A stretch of DNA of 64,000 nt, from positions 294,310 to 358,309 of the forward strand of contig NZ_FXAT01000007.1 in assembly GCF_900177725.1 (NCBI RefSeq), given 5' to 3'. Origin of the DNA: Paraburkholderia susongensis. GTDB taxonomy: Bacteria; Pseudomonadota; Gammaproteobacteria; Burkholderiales; Burkholderiaceae. The notes beneath the pieces were generated by a model, which ran no database searches, was not told the DNA's origin, and saw only the letters and a program-made list of their open reading frames with translations. Position numbers and translations under genes: made by a program. Shown here in pieces: positions 43,151 through 51,808 of this stretch (its first letter is position 1; each line of letters begins with the position of its first letter).

Positions 43151-43909
43151 ATGTTGAAAAGGCTGAATGTGTTGATGGTGGGCATCCTGTGCGCCACTTC
43201 GTTCTCGATCGCGCACGCGGAGCCGGCACCCTTGCGGGTCGGCGCGACGCCCACGGCTGTTCCCTTCAATTTCCTCGATCCGAAAACCAACACCTTGCGC
43301 GGCGCGATGATCGACGTGGCCGAGGCCGTCGGCAAGGAGGCCGGCTACAAGACGGACGTCACGCCCATTCCCTTCGCGTCGCTCGTGCCCTCCCTTCAGA
43401 CCAACAAGATCGATCTGATCTCGTCTGCGTTCGCGAAGACGCCGCAACGCGCGCAGGTCGTGGACTTCACGCAGATCGTCATCGAATACGGCGAAGCCCT
43501 GATCGTGCCGTCGGACGACAAGACCGACTACAAAAGCCTGTCCGACCTGAAGGGCAAGACGGTAGGCGTGCAGATCGGCACGCTGTATGTCGATCCGCTG
43601 AAGGCCGTGCCCGGCATCAAGGACGTGAAGATGTACGACACCATGGCCGATCTCGTGCGCGACGTATCGCTGCATCGCCTCGACGCAGCCATTGGAGACG
43701 GTCCGGTCATCGCTTATCAGGTGCATTCGTCGGGTGCGAGCGGTGTGCGCTACGTCGACAGCTACAAGTCGTCCTTGCCGACCAATATCGCGCTTGCGGT
43801 GCGCAAGGGCGATGACGCCCGCCGCGCGCAGCTCGATAGTGCGATCACGAAGCTCAAGGCCGACGGCACGATCGATTCGATTCTGAAAAAGTGGAACGTG
43901 ACGCACTGA
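43151..43909 (+). CDS. Amino-acid-type ABC binding protein
   Basis: 252 residues. Signal peptide ends SIAHAEP; LRVGATPTAVPFNFLDPKTNTLRGAMIDVAEAVG and LQTNKIDLISSAFAKTPQRAQVVDFT are standard family 3 binding-protein blocks. AGGGGA lies just before ATG 43151. It starts a five-gene operon with permease, ATPase and two FAD oxidoreductases. The ligand is likely a polar amino acid, polyamine derivative or opine, inferred from those enzymes. Confidence 0.9.
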   Translation: MLKRLNVLMVGILCATSFSIAHAEPAPLRVGATPTAVPFNFLDPKTNTLRGAMIDVAEAVGKEAGYKTDVTPIPFASLVPSLQTNKIDLISSAFAKTPQRAQVVDFTQIVIEYGEALIVPSDDKTDYKSLSDLKGKTVGVQIGTLYVDPLKAVPGIKDVKMYDTMADLVRDVSLHRLDAAIGDGPVIAYQVHSSGASGVRYVDSYKSSLPTNIALAVRKGDDARRAQLDSAITKLKADGTIDSILKKWNVTH

Positions 43910-43944
43910 CCGACATCCTCTGACTTCCGAAGCGGGATATACCG

Positions 43945-44604
43945 ATGTTCGAATCATTCACAAGCGATGCAATCGAATTCGCGCCCGTGCTCATGCAGGG
44001 CGTGCTGACCACCATCGCCATTACCGCCGCCGCGCTCGTGATCGCCACGTTGCTCGGCCTGTTCTGGGCGCTGTTGCGAGTCAGCGGCGTCGCGGCCTGC
44101 GCGCACGCCAGCCGTCTGCTGACCAATCTGCTGCGCGGCGTGCCGATCATCGTCATCCTGTTCTACATGTACTTCGTCATGCCGGAGTTCGGTGTGAGCC
44201 TGACGGCGTTTCAGGCGGGCGCACTGGGCTTGGGGATCGCGTATTCCTCGTATATGGCCGAGGTATTTCGCGCGGGCATCGAGGCCGTGGATAGCGGGCA
44301 ATACGAGGCCGCGCAGTCGCTGGGCATGTCGCGTCTGAAGCTGATGCGCCGCGTGGTGTTGCCGCAAGCTCTCCGCATCGCGTTGCCGCCCTACGGCAAC
44401 AACGTCGTCATGATGCTGAAGGACTCGTCCCAGACGGCCGTGATTACCGTGGTCGAGCTGTCCATGCAGAGCAAGCTGATCGCGGCGGCGACATTCAAGA
44501 GCGCGACGATCTTCACCCTGGTGGCGCTGATCTACCTGGCGATGAGCTTGCCCATGATGTACGGCATCGGAAGATTGGAACGACGTCTCGGGAAGGGAAA
44601 ATGA
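43945..44604 (+). CDS. Amino acid ABC transporter permease
   Basis: 219 residues, about five membrane helices. LLRGVPIIVILFYMYFVMPEFG and the EAA loop SGQYEAAQSLGMSRLKLMRRVVLPQALR are typical of the GlnP/HisM family. Its stop overlaps the ATPase start (ATGA at 44601-44604), so expression is coupled. As it is the only permease gene here, it probably forms a homodimer. Confidence 0.92.
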   Translation: MFESFTSDAIEFAPVLMQGVLTTIAITAAALVIATLLGLFWALLRVSGVAACAHASRLLTNLLRGVPIIVILFYMYFVMPEFGVSLTAFQAGALGLGIAYSSYMAEVFRAGIEAVDSGQYEAAQSLGMSRLKLMRRVVLPQALRIALPPYGNNVVMMLKDSSQTAVITVVELSMQSKLIAAATFKSATIFTLVALIYLAMSLPMMYGIGRLERRLGKGK

Positions 44605-45344
44605 TCAAGATCGAAAATCTCAGCAAGTCGTTCGGCGAGCATTGCGTGCTGCGTGACATCAACGCGGAGATTAACAAGGGCGAAGTCGTGTGCCTCATCG
44701 GACCGTCCGGCTCCGGCAAATCGACGCTCCTGCGCTGCATCAACGGATTGGAGCAGTACGATGGCGGCCGCATCACGATCGACGGCGTGCCCGTCGACGC
44801 GCGAAGCCGCCAGATCAACACGATACGCCAACGCGTTTCGATGGTTTTCCAGCGATTCAATCTCTTTCCACACCGCACCGCGCTCGAAAACGTGATGGAG
44901 GGGCCGGTGCACGTCAAGGGTGTCGACGTTCGGAGCGCATCGGCGCGCGCGAAGGAGTTGCTTGCATCGGTTGGTCTCGCCGAGAAGACGCAGCATTACC
45001 CGAGGCAACTGTCGGGCGGCCAGCAGCAACGCGTGGCGATCGCGCGCGCGCTCGCCATGGAGCCGGAGGCCATCCTGTTCGATGAGCCGACTTCGGCGCT
45101 CGACCCCGAACTGGTCGGCGAAGTGCTCTCCGTCATGCGCACGCTTGCCGACAAGGGCATGACGATGGTTGTCGTCACACATGAGATGGACTTTGCGCGC
45201 AGCGTATCGGATCGCGTGCTGTTCCTCGACGGCGGGCGCATCGCGGAACAAGGTCCATCGCGCATCGTGCTGACACAGCCGAGCAACGACCGCGTGCGGG
45301 ACTTTCTCAAACGTGTGACTCACACCGAGTCCCTTTCATCATGA
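44601..45344 (+). CDS. Amino acid ABC transporter ATP-binding protein
   Basis: 247 residues. Walker A GPSGSGKST, Q-loop VFQRFNLFPHRT, signature LSGGQQQR, Walker B AILFDEPTSALDPE and switch VTHEMDF are all intact. It overlaps the permease before it and the FAD oxidoreductase after it by ATGA, so importer and enzyme are made together. Confidence 0.93.
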   Translation: MIKIENLSKSFGEHCVLRDINAEINKGEVVCLIGPSGSGKSTLLRCINGLEQYDGGRITIDGVPVDARSRQINTIRQRVSMVFQRFNLFPHRTALENVMEGPVHVKGVDVRSASARAKELLASVGLAEKTQHYPRQLSGGQQQRVAIARALAMEPEAILFDEPTSALDPELVGEVLSVMRTLADKGMTMVVVTHEMDFARSVSDRVLFLDGGRIAEQGPSRIVLTQPSNDRVRDFLKRVTHTESLSS

Positions 45345-46636
45345 AACGCGATTCATTCGATCCGGCAGGGACCTTGTGGTCCAGCACGACCGTGGCGCGC
45401 AGTCCCGCGCAGACACTCAATGAATCCATCGACGTCGAGGTGGCCGTCATCGGCGGCGGCTTCACGGGTTTGTCGTCGGCGCTCCATCTCGCTCAATCGG
45501 GCCGGCAGGTGGCGTTGTTCGAGGCATTCGAAGTCGGCCACCGCGCGTCCGGACGCAACGGCGGACAGGTCGTGCCGGGGTTCAAGCCGACGCCTACGAA
45601 ATTGATCCAGCGCTTCGGCGATGAGGTTGGCCGGCGCATGATCCGCTTCGGCTACGGCAACGCGGATTATCTGTTCGATCTCGTCTCGGAGCTTCGGATC
45701 GACTGCGCGGCGACGCGGCAAGGCTGGATTCAGGGCGCGTTCTCGCCCGCTTCGGTGACGTACCTCGAACACAGGGCGCGCGAGATCAATGCGCATGGCG
45801 GCGATGTCGAGTATCTGTCGGGCGAAGCCATGTTTGCCGCCACGGGCTCGCGGTTCTGGCAGGCGGGCTTGCTGGAGCGCCGCGCGGGCGCCGTTCATCC
45901 GCTCGCGTTCACGCGCGGACTGGCGCACGCGGCAGCCGGGCGCGGCGTGGCGTTCTACGAGCACTCGCCGGTGAGCGGCATCAGTGAAGAGCGCGGCGCA
46001 ACGATTCTGCGCGTCGGCAATCATGTCGTGCGCGCCGCGCGCGTGATCGTGGCGACCGACGCCTACACGGGACAGCTTTGGCCATCGGTTGCTCAGTCGT
46101 ATGTGACTGTCGCGAGCGCGCAGATCGCCACCGAACCGCTGCCCGAGTCGCTGCAGCAATCGTTGATGTCGCGCCGGGCCGGCATTTCGGAAACGAGGAA
46201 GATCACCTACTACTGCCGGCTCGATCCGGACGGCCGTTTCGTGATCGGAGGACGAGGCCGCGCCGCCGATCACATCGATCCCGCGACGGAGCAGCAGTTA
46301 CGCACGGCTGCCCTCGCACGCTTTCCGCAACTGGAGGGCGTTCGCTGGGAGCATCGCTGGGCGTGTCGCGTCGGCATGACGATCGACGATTTGCCGCGTG
46401 TTCACGAACTCGCGCCGGGCATCTGGACCGCCTACGGCTACTGCGGCCGAGGCGTGGCGATGGCGACCGCGCTCGGCCGCGTGCTGGCCGACGCAGTCAA
46501 TGGCGTGCCCGCCCAAAGCCTCGACTTCCCGGTCACCCCGCTGCGGCGCATCCCTTTCTTTCCGGCGCGTCAGGTGGGTGCGGCGCTGGCAATCAACTGG
46601 TATAGGCTGCGCGACGCGTTGGGTCATCCCGCCTGA
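45341..46636 (+). CDS. FAD-dependent amine oxidoreductase (PuuB / gamma-glutamylputrescine oxidase-like)
   Basis: 431 residues of the DAO superfamily. IGGGFTGLSSALHLAQSG binds FAD, and the ASGRNGGQVVPG segment right after it is the mark of the PuuB/OrdL-like group that oxidises gamma-glutamylputrescine or related amines. YGYCGRGVAMATALGRVLAD closes the FAD site at the C-terminus. It overlaps the ATPase gene by four bases. No gamma-glutamyl ligase or puuC/puuD gene is nearby, so putrescine as the true substrate is not assured. Confidence 0.87.
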   Translation: MKRDSFDPAGTLWSSTTVARSPAQTLNESIDVEVAVIGGGFTGLSSALHLAQSGRQVALFEAFEVGHRASGRNGGQVVPGFKPTPTKLIQRFGDEVGRRMIRFGYGNADYLFDLVSELRIDCAATRQGWIQGAFSPASVTYLEHRAREINAHGGDVEYLSGEAMFAATGSRFWQAGLLERRAGAVHPLAFTRGLAHAAAGRGVAFYEHSPVSGISEERGATILRVGNHVVRAARVIVATDAYTGQLWPSVAQSYVTVASAQIATEPLPESLQQSLMSRRAGISETRKITYYCRLDPDGRFVIGGRGRAADHIDPATEQQLRTAALARFPQLEGVRWEHRWACRVGMTIDDLPRVHELAPGIWTAYGYCGRGVAMATALGRVLADAVNGVPAQSLDFPVTPLRRIPFFPARQVGAALAINWYRLRDALGHPA

Positions 46637-46665
46637 ACCTCGGCGGATATCGCTACAAGACAAAC

Positions 46666-47940
46666 ATGATCATGAGAACCATGGCGGGTGCGCCTGATTC
46701 AGTCGATGTCGCCATCGTGGGCGGCGGCATCATCGGCGTGAGCACGGCTTACTGGCTGGCTAGGGCGGGCGTGCGCACCGCGCTGTTCGAGAAAGGGACG
46801 CTCGCCTGTGAACAGTCGTCGCGCAACTGGGGATGGGTGCGCACGCTTTCGCGCGACTTGCCCGAAGTCCCGCTCGCGCTTCTCGCCAATCGCCGCTGGC
46901 AGGAGATTCAACAGCAAGTCGATGTGGGCTATCGCCAGAACGGTTTGCTCTATCTGCAGGAAAACGATCGGGACGCGCTCGAGCACACGCGATGGCTCGA
47001 AAACGCGAAGTCATACGGCGCGCGTGCCGAATTCCTGAGTCAGCGCGAGGTGCGGCAACGCCTTCCCGAATCGGGCCGGGCATGGACCGGCGCGATGTAT
47101 AGCGCAAGTGACGGCGTTGCCGAGCCGCAACTGGCGACGGTGGGCATCGCCGCGCTTGCGCGAGACGCGGGCGCCACGCTGCTGGAGCATTGCGCGGTGC
47201 GTGGCATCGAGCGCAGCGCGGGCCACGTCAGCGGTGTCGTCACCGAGCGCGGGCTCGTGCGCGCGCAGAATGTGCTGGTGGCTGCCGGCGCGTGGTCGAG
47301 ACTGTTTTGCGGAAACCATGGAATCGAGTTTCCGCAACTCAAGGTGCGAGGCTCGGTGCTGCGCACCGAACCCTTCGACGCGAACCTGTCGCTTTCGATC
47401 AATGGCAAGGACTTCACTTGCCGCAAGCGCGCGGACGGCGGATACACGGTCTCGCAATTTTCCGCTTCGGTAGCCGAACTCGTTCCGGACAGTTTCCGGC
47501 TGATGCGGAAATTCATCCGGCCCTGGATAGCAAATCGTTCGATCGTGCGGGTTCGACTCAGCGATCGCTTCATCGACGAATGGAAGATTCCAACACGATT
47601 CGCCACGCACAGCGAATCGCCGTTCGAACGCTGCCGCGTACTGGATCCGCTTCCTTATGCGAAGGGTATCGATCAGGCGTGGACGCGTTTGCAGGAGAGT
47701 TTTCCGGTGTTCAAGGGAGCGCGCATCGCTCAGTCGTGGGGCGGCTATATCGACGTGACGCCCGATGCGATGCCCGTCATCGCTGCGCTTCCTGATAATC
47801 CCGGACTGTTCCTCGCTTCGGGATTTTCCGGTCACGGATTCGGAATCGGTCCGGCGGTCGGTGAATGCGTGGCCGCGCTTCTGCGTGGCGGCCGCTCGCC
47901 GGTCGATCTGGCCGCGTTCAGCTTATCCCGGTTCGCCTGA
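46666..47940 (+). CDS. FAD-dependent oxidoreductase (DadA-like)
   Basis: 424 residues. VGGGIIGVSTAYWLARAG is the FAD-binding turn, EQSSRNWGWVRTLSRDLPEVPLAL is characteristic of a D-amino-acid-dehydrogenase-like subgroup, and ASGFSGHGFGIGPAVGECVA closes the fold. It is the second FAD oxidoreductase in the operon and only distantly like the first, so two oxidations of the imported compound, or of two compounds, are possible. Several ATG codons (46666, 46672, 46681) could be the start. Confidence 0.85.
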   Translation: MIMRTMAGAPDSVDVAIVGGGIIGVSTAYWLARAGVRTALFEKGTLACEQSSRNWGWVRTLSRDLPEVPLALLANRRWQEIQQQVDVGYRQNGLLYLQENDRDALEHTRWLENAKSYGARAEFLSQREVRQRLPESGRAWTGAMYSASDGVAEPQLATVGIAALARDAGATLLEHCAVRGIERSAGHVSGVVTERGLVRAQNVLVAAGAWSRLFCGNHGIEFPQLKVRGSVLRTEPFDANLSLSINGKDFTCRKRADGGYTVSQFSASVAELVPDSFRLMRKFIRPWIANRSIVRVRLSDRFIDEWKIPTRFATHSESPFERCRVLDPLPYAKGIDQAWTRLQESFPVFKGARIAQSWGGYIDVTPDAMPVIAALPDNPGLFLASGFSGHGFGIGPAVGECVAALLRGGRSPVDLAAFSLSRFA

Positions 47941-48052
47941 GTTTCAGGCGGCGCGGCGTATCGGTCGGCGCGGGCGGCTCAGGTTGGGCGGCTCCGGCAG
48001 CAACCCTTCGCAAACCCGGAGACGACCGGCCGCCCGCTCCCCATAGGTACGC

Positions 48053-48685
48053 TCAGTTTCCAAACAGCGACGCCTGCGTTCCACGGCTCGGCGCATGACG
48101 TGCAGGTTTCGCGTGCGCGCTGTCTTTGGCTGCTTGCGCCGACTCCTGCACGGGCGTTTGCACTTGTGTACCGGCGGCCGTATCCGCCGCCGCTTCCAGT
48201 GAAGTTTGCCCCGCTTCGAGCGAGAGCAGCAGCATCTTGTTCGCGAGTCCGCCGGCGAATCCGGTCAACTCGCCCGATGCACCGATCACCCGATGACACG
48301 GCGCGATAATCGAAATCGGATTCTTGCCGTTGGCCGCGCCCACCGCGCGCACCGCGTTGACGTTGCCGATTTGCTGCGCGATTTCCGTGTAGCTGCGCGT
48401 CTGGCCGAACGGGATCGTTAGCAGCGCGTGCCAGACTTTCTTCTGGAACTCGGTGCCCTGAAAGTCGAGCGGCAGATCGAAGGTGTCGCGCGTGCCCGCG
48501 AAATACTCGCGCAATTGCCGCTCAGTTTCGACGAGCACCGGATGCTCGCCCGCTTCGCTCATCTCGCCGAGGCGCACCCGGTTCGGCTTGTCGTTCTCCC
48601 ACAGAATCGCGGCGAGACATTCGCCCTTGGCTACGAGCTTCAATTGGCCGACGGGCGAATCGATCAACTTGTATGCGTACGTCAT
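48053..48685 (-). CDS. ogt: Methylated-DNA-protein cysteine methyltransferase with C-terminal tail
   Basis: 210 residues. The acceptor Cys130 lies in APCHRVIG, followed by GGLANKMLLLSLE; the N-terminal domain and KKVWHALLTIPFGQTRSYTEIA helix-turn-helix are normal. It takes alkyl groups from O6-alkylguanine in a suicide reaction. Beyond the usual end near residue 160 there is a low-complexity Ala/Thr/Gln/Ser tail of about 50 residues that ends QASLFGN. QASLF at 204-208 resembles the QL(S/D)LF pentapeptide by which repair proteins bind the DNA polymerase sliding clamp. Confidence 0.92.
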   Translation of the reverse strand: MTYAYKLIDSPVGQLKLVAKGECLAAILWENDKPNRVRLGEMSEAGEHPVLVETERQLREYFAGTRDTFDLPLDFQGTEFQKKVWHALLTIPFGQTRSYTEIAQQIGNVNAVRAVGAANGKNPISIIAPCHRVIGASGELTGFAGGLANKMLLLSLEAGQTSLEAAADTAAGTQVQTPVQESAQAAKDSAHAKPARHAPSRGTQASLFGN

Positions 48686-48967
48686 TTTGCCTGGCTCCTG
48701 ACGGGTTGGAGGTATTCGGGCCGCGAGGCGGGGCTGCGTGAATTGGCAAGCCGGCTTCGCGAATCAGCACAGAAAACTGCGCTGCTATCAGGCAGTGTGC
48801 CCTTCGCGTTCTCCGAAGACGCTCCAGATATTGCTATCTGATTCGCGTTCATGATGGCCGCGCGGAACACGGCGATCATGTCACTGTACCGCAGACGGCC
48901 CGCGACTCAGTAGAATTGACACCTTCGGCACGACGCGCGGCGCTACCCGTATCTCTTCCCCACGACT

Positions 48968-50344
48968 GTGACCACGACTTTAGAACAACTGCGAGCCGGG
49001 CAACTGGCGGGCGCGCGTCAGCTCAAACTGGCGTGCGGCCTGAGCGAATTTCCGCGCGAGATTTTCGATCTCGCAGATACGCTCGAAGTGCTCGACCTCT
49101 CGGGCAACGCGCTTTCGGCGTTGCCCGCCGATTTGCCGCGCCTGCGCAACCTGCGTATCCTCTTCGCGTCCAACAATCCGTTCACGAGGCTGCCCGAAGT
49201 GCTCGGCGAATGCGCGCAATTGAGCATGATCGGCTTCAAGGCGAATCGCATCCGCGAAGTGCCGGGCCGCGCGCTGCCGCCGCAGTTGCGCTGGCTGATC
49301 CTGACCGACAACGAGATCGAATGCCTGCCCGCGGAGCTTGGCCGCTGCACGCAATTGCAGAAGCTGATGCTGGCCGGCAACCGGCTGCGCGCGTTGCCCG
49401 AGGAACTGATCGCATGCTCGCGGCTCGAACTGCTGCGGCTCGCGGCGAACCGCTTCGATGAACTGCCGCGCTGGCTGCTGCGTCTGCCGCGACTCGCGTG
49501 GCTCGCGTATGCGGGCAATCCGTTCAGCGCGGCGCTCGAAGATGCGGCATTCAGCGCTGCGCCGATCCGCGAGATCCGCTGGGACGCGTTGAGGCTCGAA
49601 CAGCAATTGGGCGAGGGCGCATCGGGCGTGATCTATCGCGCGACGCTGCGCGCGGATCGGCACGGTGCGCAAGAGCGCGAGCCGCGCGCGGTCGCCGTCA
49701 AGCTGTTCAAGGGCGCGGTGACGAGCGACGGTTTGCCCGACTGCGAGATGGCCGCTTGCCTGCACGGCGGCGACCATGCGAACCTGATCCCGGTGCTCGG
49801 CAAGGTGGCCGGTCATCCGGCGGGCGCGCATGGTCTTGTCATGGAACTGATCGACCCGCGCTTCGTCAATCTTGCGGGACCGCCGAGTTTGACGTCCTGT
49901 ACGCGTGACGTCTATCGCGACGGCACGCGTTTCCACCTCGCTGCCGTGCTGGGAATCGCGAGCGGCATCGCGGATGTCGCGAGTCATCTGCACCGGCGTG
50001 GCGTCATGCATGGCGATCTATACGCGCACAATATCCTGCATGGCGGCGCGGGGCGCGCGCTGCTCGGCGACTTCGGCGCGGCGTCGTTCCATGCAGCCGG
50101 CGATCGCGGCCTCGGCATTGCTTTGCAGCGGCTCGAAGTGCGCGCCTATGGCTGCCTGCTCGAAGAACTGCTCGAACGATGCGATGCGCTCGATGCGCAG
50201 CCGCGCTTTGCTGGACAACTCGCTGGACAAGTCGCTGCGCAACTCGCCACGTTGAAGGCGCGTTGCCTGAGTGAAGAGATCGACAGCCGGCCGCTGTTCG
50301 ATGAAATCGCCGCACACCTCGCGGCACTGAAGGACGAGTCATGA
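48968..50344 (+). CDS. Leucine-rich-repeat protein kinase
   Basis: 458 residues. Residues about 15-190 form roughly seven leucine-rich repeats of about 23 residues (for example LEVLDLSGNALSALPADL, LRWLILTDNEIECLPAEL, LQKLMLAGNRLRALPEEL). Residues about 210-455 are a eukaryotic-like kinase: G-loop GEGASG (215-220), Lys245 in VAVKLFKG, catalytic loop HGDLYAHNIL (348-357, Asp350, Asn355) and DFG at 368-370. The catalytic residues are complete, so it should be active. No membrane segment or signal is seen, so it is cytoplasmic. GTG start. No phosphatase is adjacent; the target is unknown. Confidence 0.87.
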   Translation: MTTTLEQLRAGQLAGARQLKLACGLSEFPREIFDLADTLEVLDLSGNALSALPADLPRLRNLRILFASNNPFTRLPEVLGECAQLSMIGFKANRIREVPGRALPPQLRWLILTDNEIECLPAELGRCTQLQKLMLAGNRLRALPEELIACSRLELLRLAANRFDELPRWLLRLPRLAWLAYAGNPFSAALEDAAFSAAPIREIRWDALRLEQQLGEGASGVIYRATLRADRHGAQEREPRAVAVKLFKGAVTSDGLPDCEMAACLHGGDHANLIPVLGKVAGHPAGAHGLVMELIDPRFVNLAGPPSLTSCTRDVYRDGTRFHLAAVLGIASGIADVASHLHRRGVMHGDLYAHNILHGGAGRALLGDFGAASFHAAGDRGLGIALQRLEVRAYGCLLEELLERCDALDAQPRFAGQLAGQVAAQLATLKARCLSEEIDSRPLFDEIAAHLAALKDES

Positions 50345-50438
50345 GCACGCAACGATACCGGCGAGGCCGACGGCCCGGGCGGTTCATATCGATACGCGGC
50401 GCGGCGATCCGCCGGTGCGGCTGCGAAGGAGATAACTG

Positions 50439-51419
50439 ATGACGCAGAACATGCGCCGCCGTGTGCTGCTCGCCGGCGCGCTGGCCGTGGCGGGGCTTCC
50501 CGCTGTTTCCATCTTTGCGGACAAGGCGCGCGCCGAAACGCTGCCCGGCACGAAGCAGAAGATCGCGCTCGTGCTGAAGGCGATGTCGGACCCGTTCACG
50601 GTCGCGATGGTCAACGCCGCGCGCAATTACCAGCAGCACTTCGCGTCGCAATTCAGCCTGACCATTCGCGGCACTGTCAAGGAGACCGACACCGCCGCGC
50701 AGATCCGCATGGTCGAGGAGATGATCAAGGCGAAGATGAACGCGATCGTGCTCGCGCCGACCGACTCGAAGGCGCTGACCGCGGTCGTCGCGCGCGGCAT
50801 CAAGGCCGGCATCATCGTGATTACGATCGACAATCCGCTCGACGATGCGGCGCAGGCGGCCGCCGGCATCTCCGTGCCGTTCGTCGGGCCGAACAATCGC
50901 AACGGCGCGAAGCAGGTCGGTGAATATCTCGCCGCGCGCCTGAAGCCCGGTGACGAGGTTGGGATCATCGAAGGCATTGCGGTCAGCAGCAACTCGCAGC
51001 AGCGCACCGCCGGCAGCCGTGACGCGATGGAGGCGGCGAGCGTGAAGGTCGTCGCGGTGGAGCCCGGCGACTGGGATTACGGCAAGGGCCGGGACGTGGC
51101 CGCGAAAATGCTCAACGACTATCCGCAGATTCGCGCGCTATTATGCGGCAACGACAACATGGCGATGGGCGCGGTCGACGCGATTCGCGACGCGGGCAGA
51201 AGCGGCGGCGTCTACGTGACCGGCTACAACGCGATCGATGCGATCAAGCCGTTGCTCGCCGACGGCCGTGTGCTCGCGACGATGAACCAGTTCGCTGACC
51301 GGCAGGCCGTATTCGGCATCGACTTTGCGCTGAAGGCGGTGACCGAGCGGCGCAAGCAGCGGGACTTGTCGAAGCTGATCGAGACACCGCTGCAACTGGT
51401 GACCGCGACAAAACGTTAG
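50439..51419 (+). CDS. Sugar-type periplasmic binding protein (RbsB-like), orphan
   Basis: 326 residues. RRRVLLAGALAVAGLPAVSIFADKARAE is a signal peptide, possibly Tat. The mature part has the type I periplasmic fold of the RbsB/LacI family (ALVLKAMSDPFTVAMVNAARNY, VLAPTDSKAL, GCAN-type region VVAVEPGDWDYGKG, LLCGNDNMAMGAVDAIRD). AAGGAG precedes the ATG. No permease or ATPase is near. The gene is 94 bases behind the LRR kinase, so it may be a sensor ligand-binding partner or share an importer encoded elsewhere. Confidence 0.85.
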   Translation: MTQNMRRRVLLAGALAVAGLPAVSIFADKARAETLPGTKQKIALVLKAMSDPFTVAMVNAARNYQQHFASQFSLTIRGTVKETDTAAQIRMVEEMIKAKMNAIVLAPTDSKALTAVVARGIKAGIIVITIDNPLDDAAQAAAGISVPFVGPNNRNGAKQVGEYLAARLKPGDEVGIIEGIAVSSNSQQRTAGSRDAMEAASVKVVAVEPGDWDYGKGRDVAAKMLNDYPQIRALLCGNDNMAMGAVDAIRDAGRSGGVYVTGYNAIDAIKPLLADGRVLATMNQFADRQAVFGIDFALKAVTERRKQRDLSKLIETPLQLVTATKR

Positions 51420-51808
51420 GCGTGGCACGCGGCACTTCGTTTCGCTAAAGGGCCGTGATCCGGCGCGATGATCGCGTCGTGGGTGCCGCCGATCCTGCCG
51501 TTCAGATCCTCTTGAGCCGGTTCTTCGACGAGCGTGCGACGCACGCCCAGCCCCTGCGCAACGGTTCGCCGGAAAGACGCTTGCATACATGGAAAAGCGT
51601 CGGCACACGGCGTTCCCAGGCGGCAAACCGGCCTCTCCTCGCGGCGCCCCTTGGCCCCGCCTACTTGATGCGCTTTCGGAATGACCTGGTGCCGAATTGT
51701 CAATGGCACGCGTTTCTGTGGTGACTTAATATCGCGCCAACGTGGACAGGCCGTGACGGGCTTTCGTCGCGGTTCGCACGCAAAAACAAACATTAGGAGA
51801 CACGCGAT
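51420..51808. other. Intergenic region, no gene seen
   Basis: 389 bases between the orphan binding protein and the next importer operon. Its frames have no recognisable product. The sequence should contain the promoter of the operon at 51809, but no clear -35/-10 pair stands out. Confidence 0.4.

Noticed and set aside
51704..51718. TGGCACG-N4-TCTGT resembling a sigma-54 promoter before the importer operon at 51809
   Set aside because: The -12 element lacks the required GC dinucleotide, so only half of the consensus is present.
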